A stretch of DNA of 33,722 bases from Candidatus Loosdrechtia aerotolerans (lineage in GTDB: Bacteria; Planctomycetota; Brocadiia; Brocadiales; Brocadiaceae). This document shows, one piece after another, positions 22,543 to 31,765 of the stretch. The position numbers and the translations under genes were made by a program. The DNA lies in the NCBI GenBank assembly GCA_021646405.1, contig SOER01000038.1, positions 1-33,722 on the forward strand, given 5' to 3'. Position 1 is the first letter of the stretch. Each line of letters begins with the position of its first letter. The notes below the pieces were generated by a model. That model searched no databases. It worked only from the letters and a program-made list of their open reading frames with translations, and had not been told where the DNA came from.

Positions 22543-24435
22543 TCACGAATAAATGGTATCGAACTGTAACTGATAAAAGTGTTTGTATTCTCCTTCTCCT
22601 GATATAAGGGATTTATGGTTACCTTCTTCTACAATGTGTCCGTTTTTCATTACGATAATTCTATCGCAGTGTTGTATTGTGGAAAGACGGTGGGCGACAA
22701 TAATTGTTGTTTTTCCGGTGATTAAATTATTGAGTGCATTCTGTATGAGTTTTTCAGATTCAGAATCCAGAGACGAAGTCGCTTCATCTAAGAGTAAAAC
22801 GGGTGCATTCTTTAATATTGCACGGGCAATGGCGATACGCTGACGCTGCCCGCCTGATAGTTTTATTCCCATTTCACCCACCACGGTATCATACCCTTTC
22901 GGGAGGCTCAGAATGAAATCATGTATATGGGCGGCTTTTGCTGCATTCTGAATATCGGACATGGAAGCGCTCCGCCGTCCATAGAGAATATTTTCATAAA
23001 TACTGCGATTGAAGAGAAAGGTTTGCTGGGTAACCATTGCTACATGTGAAAGGAGCGATTCCCGTTTGATATGCCGTATATCTATTCCATCCATTTCTAT
23101 ACTGCCGCTGGTAGGATCATAGAAGCGTGGTATTAAGCTTATCAGGGTTGTCTTACCTGCTCCGCTTTCACCTACAATAGCAACAACTTCTCCTTTTTTA
23201 ATTGTGAGGCATATATTCCTCAATTTAAGCTCTTTGCTGCCGTCGTATGAGAAGTCTACATTTTTGAAGGAAATTCCATGTTCTATTTTCTCTAATGTTA
23301 CTGCTTCGGGATGGTCTTTTATGCTGGGCTCTATGGCAAGTAATTCAAAGACCCTGCTTACGCCGGAGAGCGATTCCTGTAAATTTGCATAACTCTTGGC
23401 TAATTTCTTAACGGCGGAAATTACCATGAACCCTGTTGCCGTGATAAAGCCGGCGAGTTCGCCGGGGGTAATCTTCTTCGATACCACCACATAACCTCCA
23501 AATGCAATCAGGGCAGCCAGCCCCAGGGTATAAACGAATTCGCTTGTACTTGTGTTGAATGCCTTGGTTTTCACTACCTTTAACCTTTTTTTGAAAAACT
23601 TCTCACTCATGGCATGTATTTCCCGGCTTTCCTCATCCTCCATTCTGAATGCCTTTACAATTCGAATACCGGAAAACATATCGCGCAGGGCATCGGTAAG
23701 ATCAGAAAGCCGCCGCAAACTTCCCTTGCCATGCTTTTTAATTTTTTTCCCCATGATGAGTACAGGAAAGAATATAATCGGAAAGACAATGAGGGTTAAG
23801 AGAGATAACTTCCAGCTGAAATAAAATGCCAGGCTTAATCCGCAAATAAATCTCATGGGCTGAAGCAGTACATCATCAAACAGGATGGTAAGCCCGGATT
23901 GGATAACAGCAATATCGTTCGTTAGCCGGGAAAGTAAATCCCCGCTTTTTTTATTCTCAAAGAAATGTAAAGGCTGGGGGAGAAGATGATCACAGACCTT
24001 ATTTCGAATATCTACAATTACTGCCAACATAACGCGATTTCTCAGGTACTGTTGAAAATAATTGGAAAGAAAGATAACAGGCGCAAGGATTGCCATGACA
24101 ATACCTATATTTATGAACGAGCTCGTAACATGCCTTTGTATTTTTCCTATGAATGAAAATTTGTGAGAGATGTATTTTTTTAACTGGTCGGCAGATGAAT
24201 GATTGTCCTGTTTCTGCACGGACTGATCATCGATATCTATTTTTGGCAGTTCTGTTATCTTTGCCGTATCTCCCAACATCAGATTATCAAGGATGGGCTT
24301 AATTAATGAAATCTGGATACCATTCGTCGATGTATAAATGATCATGCTAAAGATAGCCAGTGCCATAAGCCTCCAATAGGGTTTCGCAAAGGACAACAGC
24401 TTGCCACATTCATGAAAGAGGGAACTTTTTATCAT
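22543..24435 (-). CDS. MsbA-like ABC exporter (fused permease and ATPase)
   Basis: The 630-residue protein is a half-transporter of the lipid/multidrug exporter type. Six membrane helices occupy about residues 15-340, followed by an ATPase domain with Walker A GESGAGKTT, the signature LSGGQRQRIAIARAIL, Walker B LLLDEATSSLDSESE and the switch histidine in IIVAHRLSTIQ. The first extracytoplasmic loop is unusually long (about residues 50-110) and polar, with DTAKITELPKIDIDDQSVQK, longer than in E. coli MsbA. Best guess is lipid or lipopolysaccharide export, but substrates cannot be told from sequence in this family. It stands alone on the minus strand. Repeat-rich DNA follows its 3' end. Confidence 0.88.
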   Translation of the reverse strand: MIKSSLFHECGKLLSFAKPYWRLMALAIFSMIIYTSTNGIQISLIKPILDNLMLGDTAKITELPKIDIDDQSVQKQDNHSSADQLKKYISHKFSFIGKIQRHVTSSFINIGIVMAILAPVIFLSNYFQQYLRNRVMLAVIVDIRNKVCDHLLPQPLHFFENKKSGDLLSRLTNDIAVIQSGLTILFDDVLLQPMRFICGLSLAFYFSWKLSLLTLIVFPIIFFPVLIMGKKIKKHGKGSLRRLSDLTDALRDMFSGIRIVKAFRMEDEESREIHAMSEKFFKKRLKVVKTKAFNTSTSEFVYTLGLAALIAFGGYVVVSKKITPGELAGFITATGFMVISAVKKLAKSYANLQESLSGVSRVFELLAIEPSIKDHPEAVTLEKIEHGISFKNVDFSYDGSKELKLRNICLTIKKGEVVAIVGESGAGKTTLISLIPRFYDPTSGSIEMDGIDIRHIKRESLLSHVAMVTQQTFLFNRSIYENILYGRRSASMSDIQNAAKAAHIHDFILSLPKGYDTVVGEMGIKLSGGQRQRIAIARAILKNAPVLLLDEATSSLDSESEKLIQNALNNLITGKTTIIVAHRLSTIQHCDRIIVMKNGHIVEEGNHKSLISGEGEYKHFYQLQFDTIYS

Positions 24436-24870
24436 GTATTTCTCGTCTGGCCTATGAATAAGAAAAGTAAAGGGATATTTATATCACGATGAAGGAGTAG
24501 TGGGGTGCTAAACACGTATTAAAATTCTGTTATAATTCTGAATGTTTATTCATATACTCTATAGGGAGATCCACACAGCCCAATTTAAAAATGCTACCAC
24601 ATCATGGGAGGTTTTTCAATAAAAAGATTTTACATTCCCGAATGCCGGGAAAAAACGGGGGGCAGAATTTTCATGAAAAGAAAAAATAATTAAATTCTCT
24701 TGAAAGACTTCAGAATCTCAGTAAAATGGTAGTCACTACACATTAAAAGAGAGGTAAGTCTTAAGTTCTTGGTATAAATAACCTTGTATTTGATATTATC
24801 TGGTTGAAAGGTTCTGGCTACGGTATTTTCTGGAAAGATTATAAATTTCATTCTTATGTAGAGCAAATTA
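24436..24870. other. Divergent promoter region between the ABC exporter and recJ
   Basis: No gene is supported here. The spacer must hold the promoters of the two divergent units. One plus-strand candidate is TTGAAA (24700-24705), 16 bases, TAAAAT (24722-24727), but it lies about 145 bases before recJ and is only a consensus match. A small CCCG-AATG-CCGGG hairpin lies near 24636. Confidence 0.4.
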
Positions 24871-26604
24871 ATGAGTAAACGATGGGTATTTTTCCCTTTG
24901 AACAGGGTATTGCAAACAGAGCTTGTACAAAAACTTAAGATATCTCAATTGCTGGCGCAAATTCTTATTAATCGCGGAATTACAGACGTATCCTCGGCAA
25001 AGAATTTTCTTCAGCCGCAAATCTCAACGTTAAGTGATCCTTCACTCCTCCATGGTATGGAAAAGGCATCTATACGAATTTCTGGGGCAGTACGAAAAGG
25101 GGAGAAAATTGTTATTTATGGTGATTATGACGTTGATGGACTAACGGCTACTGCAGTTATGTACCGGTGCTTAAAATTGCTTGGAGCACAGGTAAGTTAC
25201 TATATTCCAGAGAGGCTGGAGGAAGGATATGGTCTCAATGCAGATGCCATCAAAAGATTAAAGGAAGGCGGGGCAGATGTTATCCTGACCGTAGACTGTG
25301 GAATTAATTCCTGTTACGAGGCTGATATTGCCCGTACGTATGGTATTGATCTGATTATAACAGACCATCATCATCCCGGACAGAGGATACCGGATGCCTT
25401 TGCAGTAATCAATCCAAAATTAGAGACATCTCCATCCGTTTACAGGAATCTTTCCGGTGTTGGTATTGCTTTCAAGCTGGCATGGGCAGTCGGCCAGCAT
25501 TTTTCACCTCATAAAAAGGTATCAACAGAATTTAAGGATTTTTTACTGGGTGCAATAGGACTCGTATCCCTTGGTACGATTGCCGATGTCGTACCGCTCT
25601 TAGATGAGAACCGCATCCTTACCAAATATGGACTTAATGCACTGCAGCATACCGAAATTCCGGGCTTGCAAGCGCTTCTCGATATAGCCGATCTTTCCCA
25701 TACCAATTTAGACGTTTTCCATGTAGGATACCGTCTGGGACCCCGGCTTAATGCACCGGGGCGTATCGGTCATGCAGGTATCGTGGTTGAAATGTTAACC
25801 ACGACGTGTAAAGAGAGGGCGGTAGAAATTGCAAATTTTCTTGAACAGGAGAATAAAAGGAGGCAGGGTATCCAGGTTGATATTATGGCATCTGCCAGAA
25901 AAAAGGTCATAAATGATATCGATCTGGATGAGACTACTGCTATTGTATTAGCGGATGATGCCTGGCATCCCGGGGTTGTCGGGATTATTGCGTCAAAAAT
26001 TGTGGAAGAATTTAACCGCCCTGCGGTAATGATCGCAATAGCTGATGACATAGGGCATGGTTCCGCACGGTCCATTCCTTCATTCCACATACTTAAGGCC
26101 CTGGAATTTTGTAAAAGCAAGTTACTTTCTGTCGGGGGGCATGCACAGGCTGCCGGATTAAAGATACATCCCGATAATATTAATGAGTTTCGTGAAATGC
26201 TGAACGGTGAAATATCTCAGCAACTTCAGAAGGTGGACCTTATACCTGTCCTGCATATTGACGCAGAAGTAACACTCTCAATGCTATCCAAGGCGCTTGT
26301 TACAGAGCTTGCGCGTCTCTCGCCCCATGGAGAGGGCAATCCTGTTCCCGTATTTGCAGCTACAAATGTAAAAATCGTTGGACAGCCGCGGCGTATTGGT
26401 TCAAAAGGTCAGCACCTGAGCTTTTTTATTAAACAGGACGATGTTGCTGTGAGGGCTATAGCTTTTGGAATGGGAATGCAGATGGATAAGATCAGACAGA
26501 ACGGAAGAACATGTTCGATGGCCTTTACCCTGAAATTAAACAACTGGATGGACTATGACACTCTTGAGCTGGAGGTTAAGGATATAAAATTTGATAATGA
26601 ATAA
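24871..26604 (+). CDS. recJ: Single-stranded-DNA-specific exonuclease RecJ
   Basis: RecJ degrades single-stranded DNA 5' to 3' in recombination and mismatch repair. The 577-residue protein has the normal length and opening (KRWVFFPLNR, then SQLLAQILINRGI). The DHH phosphoesterase motifs are present: VIYGDYDVDGLTATAVMYR (motif I), ILTVDCGINS (II), IITDHHHPG (III), and the DHHA1 motif SVGGHAQAAGLKIH. A C-terminal OB-fold region (about 460-577) completes it. No strong Shine-Dalgarno sequence precedes the ATG. The stop codon overlaps the start of the next gene in TAATG, so the two are translationally coupled. Confidence 0.96.
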   Translation: MSKRWVFFPLNRVLQTELVQKLKISQLLAQILINRGITDVSSAKNFLQPQISTLSDPSLLHGMEKASIRISGAVRKGEKIVIYGDYDVDGLTATAVMYRCLKLLGAQVSYYIPERLEEGYGLNADAIKRLKEGGADVILTVDCGINSCYEADIARTYGIDLIITDHHHPGQRIPDAFAVINPKLETSPSVYRNLSGVGIAFKLAWAVGQHFSPHKKVSTEFKDFLLGAIGLVSLGTIADVVPLLDENRILTKYGLNALQHTEIPGLQALLDIADLSHTNLDVFHVGYRLGPRLNAPGRIGHAGIVVEMLTTTCKERAVEIANFLEQENKRRQGIQVDIMASARKKVINDIDLDETTAIVLADDAWHPGVVGIIASKIVEEFNRPAVMIAIADDIGHGSARSIPSFHILKALEFCKSKLLSVGGHAQAAGLKIHPDNINEFREMLNGEISQQLQKVDLIPVLHIDAEVTLSMLSKALVTELARLSPHGEGNPVPVFAATNVKIVGQPRRIGSKGQHLSFFIKQDDVAVRAIAFGMGMQMDKIRQNGRTCSMAFTLKLNNWMDYDTLELEVKDIKFDNE

Positions 26605-27674
26605 TGGATAAAATCTACATTCCAGGAGAATGGAAGTCCGTTGCAGATCAAATAAAGTCCGACACAAAAATCTGTATAATTATTGGTAAGAATGATAGTG
26701 GTAAGAGTACTTTCTGTAAGTTTTTAGTTCATTACTGGACGTCGTCCAGGATCCGTGTTGGATACGTTGATAGTGATTTAGGCCAGTCCACTATAGGTCT
26801 GCCAACTACCGTATCTGTAAAGGTTTTTAATGCCCCTCCCCGGTCGGTTAATCACTTTGATTTTACCGCTCTTCATTTTGTAGGAAATACCTCACCTGTG
26901 GGTTTTCTGTTGCAAACCCTTAATGCCACAAGGCTTATGGTAGATAAATCCTATCAGCACAATGCCGGAATTACCCTGGTGGATACAACAGGTTTTATTG
27001 AAGGTCCGGTTGCCCGTACGCTGAAATTCCATAAGATAGAAATGCTCAGACCACAGCGGATTATTGCATTGCAAGCAGATAACGAAGCAGAACACCTCTT
27101 AAAGGGCTACGAAAAAATGGGTTGGAGGGTAACAAGGCTTATACGCTCAAAATATGTAGTAGCCAAATCATACTCAGAACGGCAGGATTACCGGGCACAA
27201 AAATACAAGGCTTATTTTAAAGCGGCAAGGGTAAAACAGTGTCCTCTTGACAATGTTGTATTTCCCGCCTGTATTCTGGGTACCGGCAAGAGGGTTTATT
27301 CTGATGAATTACCGGAAGAATTTTATACAAAAACGATAAGCTATATGGAAAAATGCGGGTCTGAACTCCTGGTAGTAGCAGATCGTTTTGACACGTCGGT
27401 GCCTTTTTGTAAATTGAAGAAAATGTTTGGTGTTACTTCAATTGTCTGGATCAGCAGATCCGACTTAAGGAATCTCCTTGTTGGTTTAAACGATAAGGAT
27501 AATAGTACGTTGGGCCTTGGTATAATTACTGATTTAGACCCTATAAGTAAGAAGCTGGCCCTCTTTACGCCGGTACAGGATATTCATGAAATAGCGACGG
27601 TACACCTGGGGGGTTTGAAGATTGAGAAAGGTGAAAGAGAGAATGGCAAGATAAGGGTCATCCAGTATGTGTGA
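26604..27674 (+). CDS. Clp1/Nol9/Grc3-type polynucleotide kinase homologue
   Basis: Clp1, Grc3 and Nol9 proteins phosphorylate 5'-hydroxyl ends of RNA or DNA. The 356-residue product has the expected core in its first 165 residues: Walker A GKNDSGKST (28-36), the family's second P-loop-like motif VDSDLGQSTIGLP (near 55-67), and LVDTTGFIEGPVARTLKFHK near 124-143, with PQRIIALQ following. The C-terminal half (about 170-356) is less conserved and may be a substrate-recognition domain. The ATG shares its first base with the last base of recJ's stop codon. Coupling to a 5'-to-3' exonuclease is suggestive of nucleic acid end processing, but this is inference; bacterial members are little characterised. 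GTP-binding regulators of other kinds are less likely given the D-x-D-x-G-Q motif. Confidence 0.82.
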   Translation: MDKIYIPGEWKSVADQIKSDTKICIIIGKNDSGKSTFCKFLVHYWTSSRIRVGYVDSDLGQSTIGLPTTVSVKVFNAPPRSVNHFDFTALHFVGNTSPVGFLLQTLNATRLMVDKSYQHNAGITLVDTTGFIEGPVARTLKFHKIEMLRPQRIIALQADNEAEHLLKGYEKMGWRVTRLIRSKYVVAKSYSERQDYRAQKYKAYFKAARVKQCPLDNVVFPACILGTGKRVYSDELPEEFYTKTISYMEKCGSELLVVADRFDTSVPFCKLKKMFGVTSIVWISRSDLRNLLVGLNDKDNSTLGLGIITDLDPISKKLALFTPVQDIHEIATVHLGGLKIEKGERENGKIRVIQYV

Positions 27675-27788
27675 TCAAAATGGGTCTCTGCCCGGCTGTG
27701 TACAATCTCAAAATAAGGATTAGAACGAATTAAACGGCTGAGAAGGATCAAACGGGTAATAACGGGGATATTTTCTCACTGCCAAAAA

Positions 27789-28679
27789 TTAAACATATAC
27801 ATAGCCTTCTAACAGATATGTGCTGTTGTCAGGAGAAGGAACAAGCGTATGATTACGGAGGGTACGGTGCGTGGCAGAAGCAGCAATCAGGCTGTCAAGG
27901 GCATCGCCATAAGGGTCTTCCAGAACGGTTGATCGTATTGTTTTGGGAAGTGATACCTTATATACCTCTTCAACCCATTTGAGAATGGATATTCGTGCCC
28001 TGAAATGTGATTTTGTGTGACCTTTATAACAGAGATACATATCCCCCTGCTTTAGAGTAGAAGCAGGGCAGACTTCCAAAAGCCATGTCTTTTGTGGCCA
28101 TGCTTTTTGCATGGGAAGCACACATACCGTTCGGTTTTTAACAAGAGGGGCAAGTATCTCAAGAATACCGAAATACGTTTGACGGTACAGTCTAAGGTTA
28201 TATGGTGAAAATGGTGTTTTTCGTTCTTTATCGGTAATGCGTTTACGTTCTGTTTTACCCGCAACTGTGTATAAAGATTTCCTAAATTCTTCGGCACTGG
28301 AATAACGACGGGGAAAAGATAGAACAAAACTCTTCCAGCTGTTATATTCTTTTATAAGATTTCGTGGTAAACCAAAAGGGAAATCAAACCCAAAGACACA
28401 TGCCGGTTCTTGCTGTATAAAGTCTCGCAGTGCTGCCATACACTTATTCCGTTTATTTCCTGAATCTAAAAGTGTTTCAGCTTGTTGACAATTTTTTATA
28501 TATAAGATACCATGGCAACTTACACCACTCGATATCCATATCCTTTTACCAGCATTTGCTGCACCACTAAAATCAACACCATAAATAGGGCGCTGGTAAT
28601 GATGCATAGACTGCAGGAACTTTTTCCTTTTGACAATCTTATTCCCCATTATTTGAATTTCTGGAGGTATGAAATGCAC
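27789..28679 (-). CDS. DUF429-like protein (RNase H-like fold suspected)
   Basis: The 296-residue protein has motifs seen in DUF429-type families: IYGVDFSGAANAGKRIWIS near residue 32, CVFGFDFPFGLPR near 95-107, WLLEVCPASTLK near 203-214 and DALDSLIAAS near 260. Conserved acids in these motifs (VDFSGA, DFPFG, EVCPAS, DALDSLIAA) are compatible with a metal-dependent nuclease-like fold. No biological role is established. The frame begins with GTG at 28679; an ATG ten codons later (28649) is an equally good start, and neither has a clear ribosome site. It lies 16 bases after a small membrane coiled-coil gene on the same strand, so the two are probably co-transcribed. Confidence 0.72.
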   Translation of the reverse strand: MHFIPPEIQIMGNKIVKRKKFLQSMHHYQRPIYGVDFSGAANAGKRIWISSGVSCHGILYIKNCQQAETLLDSGNKRNKCMAALRDFIQQEPACVFGFDFPFGLPRNLIKEYNSWKSFVLSFPRRYSSAEEFRKSLYTVAGKTERKRITDKERKTPFSPYNLRLYRQTYFGILEILAPLVKNRTVCVLPMQKAWPQKTWLLEVCPASTLKQGDMYLCYKGHTKSHFRARISILKWVEEVYKVSLPKTIRSTVLEDPYGDALDSLIAASATHRTLRNHTLVPSPDNSTYLLEGYVYV

Positions 28680-28695
28680 ATATGATTGATGTAAA

Positions 28696-29046
28696 CTATT
28701 TTGATAATGTGTTGGGTGTGCTGTCTATGCCCTGGGGTATTGTAAGTTTCCAATCTCCCGGTACAGGATTTTTCTCTTGTAACGGATCGATTTCTTTCGA
28801 TCCTTGTTCTTTTTTCCCCTGTGCGGGTATATGGTGTATTTGTGCAAGTTCCTGGTTTAAAGCAGATACCTCTTGTATCTTTTCTTCAAGTTCCTTAACT
28901 CTCTTTTTGTAAATTTCGGTCTGCGTCTTTTGATGCTCAAATTTGGAGGCCATATTAACGGCATAAAAAAGGCACATAAAGCAAAAGAGAACAGCCCCGA
29001 TTTTAAGGGATTTTGACATATGAGGAATATGTTTTGTAATGTCCAT
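28696..29046 (-). CDS. Small membrane-anchored coiled-coil protein
   Basis: The 116-residue product has one membrane segment (about 14-31), then a coiled coil (about 36-68, with YKKRVKELEEKIQEV and SALNQELAQIHH), then a polar, proline-containing tail. The layout resembles small bitopic septum or scaffold proteins such as FtsL/FtsB, but the cell-division context is missing and no family is recognised. Codon 10 (MSKSLKIG) is an alternative start; neither ATG has a convincing ribosome site. Confidence 0.6.
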   Translation of the reverse strand: MDITKHIPHMSKSLKIGAVLFCFMCLFYAVNMASKFEHQKTQTEIYKKRVKELEEKIQEVSALNQELAQIHHIPAQGKKEQGSKEIDPLQEKNPVPGDWKLTIPQGIDSTPNTLSK

Positions 29047-29241
29047 ACCATAAAATTATTCCATAGAGTGTTTATGAAGTCAATGGTAAAGTTTTCGGTT
29101 CTTTTGAGCAGGAGAAGTGATAAGTAGTTTATAATACATGCTGGTTTTTATATCATTTATCTTGACTGTATTATGCAAATTTGATATGAGATAGTAATCT
29201 GATTTTGAAAATTTCCAAATTTAAAAGAGGGTAAGGGCTCT

Positions 29242-29610
29242 ATGACACAGTCGATGAGTAAAAGTGAAGTAAAAAAGATTGATCAATTCCTGCAAAAGAT
29301 CAGGCAAACAGTAACCAGGGTGGACGTATTTTGTTCTGCACTCTTACTTCAGGTATGGAGAAGAGTTTATTATGTTTTTAACAAGCGGGAAGTCTATGCT
29401 TCTTTAGAGCAAAGAAAAGGAAATTGCCTGCGGTGTGGACGCTGCTGTCATGCGTCCTTTAAATGCCAGCACCTGGCATATGATGAGAATGGACTTTCTC
29501 TCTGTGAGGTACATGACCAAAAACCTCTTATGTGTTCCCTCTATCCTTATAATGAAGACGATTTTTTTTATCATATTAGATCAACGTGTGGTTATACGTA
29601 TCATTCATGA
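29242..29610 (+). CDS. YkgJ-family cysteine-cluster protein
   Basis: The 122-residue protein carries the family's cysteine pattern in its C-terminal half: CLRCGRCCHASFKC, then LCEVHDQKP, then CSLYPY and a final STCGY. Members are thought to bind zinc or an iron-sulfur cluster; the function is unknown. The N-terminal 60 residues are helical and basic. It lies 14 bases upstream of gcvT on the same strand and is probably in the same operon. ATG codons at 29242 and 29254 are both possible starts; GAGGG upstream favours the first. Confidence 0.8.
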   Translation: MTQSMSKSEVKKIDQFLQKIRQTVTRVDVFCSALLLQVWRRVYYVFNKREVYASLEQRKGNCLRCGRCCHASFKCQHLAYDENGLSLCEVHDQKPLMCSLYPYNEDDFFYHIRSTCGYTYHS

Positions 29611-29624
29611 ATAGATTATAGTAT

Positions 29625-30716
29625 ATGAAAAAGACGCCACTCCAAGATATCCACTCTAAACTCCATGCAACGATGATCCCATTTCATGATTACTCAATGC
29701 CCCTTCAGTATGACAGTATTATGAACGAACACCGCTTTGTTAGAAAAAATGCAGGTCTTTTTGATATATCCCATATGGGAAGGTTTGAAATTTCCGGAGA
29801 CAAGGCACTGCCGTTTATTCAATATGTCATTACAAACGATGCAGACCGGCTTGCAGATAAACAAGTTCTCTATACCCCTCTGTGTAACAAACAGGGCGGG
29901 ATTATCGATGACGTTCTTGTGTACAGGCGGGATGAGAAAAATTTTTCAATGATAGTCAATTGCGGCAATACAGGGAAAGACCTCTCCTGGCTGCAAAAGC
30001 ACTCTGTGCAGTATCAACCGCTGGAAATAAAAGACGTAACAGATGCTGTGTCCCTCCTCGCATTACAAGGCCCTTCCTCAAATCATATACTGGAAACTAC
30101 GTTACAATGCAGGCTTGATTCCCTAAAGAGATTTTACTTTACCGATTTTGTATGGGACAACACACGAATAACGGTTTCCAGGACCGGATATACCGGTGAG
30201 GATGGTTTCGAAATATTTGTTGATGCAGGAAAGGTTGCGACGTTATGGAACCTTCTCTTGGAGAAGTACGGAAGAGATAGTCTAATACCCGTAGGTCTTG
30301 GTGCCAGAGACACATTACGATTAGAAGCCTGTCTTTTATTGTACGGAAACGATATGGATGAAACAGTAACTCCCCTTGAAACAATTATTGACTGGACGGT
30401 AAAGTTTGATAAAGATGATTTTATTGGTAAGGAATCTTTGTTGAAACAAAGAGAAAAAGGAATCGGGAGAAAAATGGCCGGTTTCGAAATGATAGACAGG
30501 GGCATTCCACGCCATAGTTACTCTATTGTGAAAGAGAATGATAGTATCGGCAGGGTTACCAGCGGGTCCTTTAGCCCTTCTACGAATAAAAACATCGGTC
30601 TGTGCCTGGTAAAAACCCAATATGCCGGGATAGGAGAGGAGTTTCAGATCCAGATCAGGAATAATACTTATAACGCGCATGTTGTAAAAATCCCGTTTTA
30701 CCGTAAGGGGAAATAG
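29625..30716 (+). CDS. gcvT: Glycine cleavage system T protein (aminomethyltransferase)
   Basis: GcvT transfers the methylene carbon from the aminomethyl group on lipoylated GcvH to tetrahydrofolate and releases ammonia. The 363-residue protein matches the family throughout: LFDISHMGRFEISG near 45-58, the folate-site motif GGIIDDVLVYR, LLALQGPSS, SRTGYTGEDGFEIF, and RLEACLLLYGNDMDETVTPLE-type sequence near 238-258, with the usual C-terminal barrel. gcvH lies about 550 bases downstream beyond a MITE-like element, while the decarboxylase subunits (gcvPA/PB) are not in the window. In an autotrophic anammox organism the system may run in C1 metabolism in either direction; that is inference. Confidence 0.95.
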   Translation: MKKTPLQDIHSKLHATMIPFHDYSMPLQYDSIMNEHRFVRKNAGLFDISHMGRFEISGDKALPFIQYVITNDADRLADKQVLYTPLCNKQGGIIDDVLVYRRDEKNFSMIVNCGNTGKDLSWLQKHSVQYQPLEIKDVTDAVSLLALQGPSSNHILETTLQCRLDSLKRFYFTDFVWDNTRITVSRTGYTGEDGFEIFVDAGKVATLWNLLLEKYGRDSLIPVGLGARDTLRLEACLLLYGNDMDETVTPLETIIDWTVKFDKDDFIGKESLLKQREKGIGRKMAGFEMIDRGIPRHSYSIVKENDSIGRVTSGSFSPSTNKNIGLCLVKTQYAGIGEEFQIQIRNNTYNAHVVKIPFYRKGK

Positions 30717-30884
30717 ATATTAGTAATGCTACCGGTTAAAGTCAAAGCTGGTTCAACCGTGGATGATTGAACTTAAACGTTTGGCATTACTCTTGCGCTT
30801 AAATTTCATATGAGTACATCTGCAAAACCTGGCATCATTACGTTAAGGATATCTCTTCTCCCGGGAAAACGTATCATTATTTCC

Positions 30885-31149
30885 GTAATTATTCAGGTTC
30901 GTGGTTCAGGGTTAGGGGCATATGAATCAAGCTAAGTCTTAGTAGAGACGCAAAATCTTGCGTCTCTACTTGGCCTGCCACAGGCTTGTTCCCAAACTCT
31001 GTTTGGGAACACCATGGGCATCGAAACTCTGTTTCGATGACGAAACACGAAATAGAGTTTCGCTAAAGGTGTTTCCAAACAGATGCTTCGGCACACTCAG
31101 CACATGGTTTGGGAACAAGCCAACCCTGAACCCTGAACCTGAGTAGTTA
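30885..31149. mobile_element. MITE-like element, copy 3, with near-perfect target duplication
   Basis: The 266-bp element begins GTAATTATTCAGGTTC and ends ...CAGGTTC-type heptamers and GAGTAGTTAC. Its interior is copy 1 in reverse orientation, about 95% identical over roughly 165 bases by eye, with the same TTCCCAAAC and CGAAACTCTG palindromes. It has gained the GTAGAGACGCAA hairpin (30942-30969) that copy 1 lacks. The flanks read TTATTTCC (30877-30884) and TTATTCCC (31151-31158), 7 of 8 matching, compatible with an aged 8-bp duplication. It splits gcvT from gcvH. The 62-codon frame inside it (30958-31146) matches the frame in copy 1 because it is repeat sequence; it is not called. Confidence 0.78.
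30942..30969. repeat. GTAGAGACGCAA hairpin repeat, copy 2
   Basis: The same 12-bp inverted repeat as at 11089-11116, with loop AATC instead of CATC. It sits inside MITE-like copy 3 where copy 1 has no counterpart, so it was inserted or lost independently. Confidence 0.7.
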
Positions 31150-31261
31150 CTTATTCCCTACATATTAAGTGAAAAGTAGCATTAGGGTTAAAAGAGATCA
31201 TAATGTTACTTGTGTATTCTGTTAATCCTGTCCATCCCTATATTTCTGAACGGAGGTTACT

Positions 31262-31651
31262 ATGAACATACCAAATGAATTACTCTACAGAAGGACCCAT
31301 GAATGGGCGAAGAAGATAGATTCCAAAGAGATAATGGTAGGAATTACTGACCATGCACAAAAACAGTTGAAGGATATCGTTTTCGTTGAATTACCATCAG
31401 TAGGGAAAGAAGTGAAGGCGGGTGCACCATGCGCGGTTGTAGAATCAGTGAAGGCTGCTTACGATATTTATGCCCCGTTGTCAGGTAAGGTTACCAGGGT
31501 CAATCAAAGCATCCAGGAGAAACCAGAACTTGTAAACAAAGATCCCTACGGTGATGGTTGGTTATTCCAGATTGAGATATCGGATCCCGGCGAGCTTGAT
31601 AATCTATTAAAACCAGACCAATATAAAGGTGTTATCGAGGCCGAGCAGTAA
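31262..31651 (+). CDS. gcvH: Glycine cleavage system H protein (lipoyl carrier)
   Basis: GcvH carries the aminomethyl intermediate on a lipoyl-lysine between the P, T and L proteins. The 129-residue protein has standard length, with the opening YRRTHEWAKK, the DIVFVELPSVG segment, and the lipoylation site Lys64 in VVESVKAAYDIYAPLSG. GDGWLFQIEISDP near the C-terminus is also typical. A GGAGG site is six bases before the ATG. It follows gcvT, although a mobile element now lies in between. It could also serve as a lipoyl carrier in lipoate assembly, as some GcvH proteins do. Confidence 0.96.
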   Translation: MNIPNELLYRRTHEWAKKIDSKEIMVGITDHAQKQLKDIVFVELPSVGKEVKAGAPCAVVESVKAAYDIYAPLSGKVTRVNQSIQEKPELVNKDPYGDGWLFQIEISDPGELDNLLKPDQYKGVIEAEQ

Positions 31652-31765
31652 ACCAAACAGAGATAAAAAAATACGTGGAGGGCATGAAGGTTACAAAGAT
31701 GTGAATGATTTCGTGTTAAACAGTAATTCCCATTCAATCTTAACCCTTATTGTAATGAAAACCAT

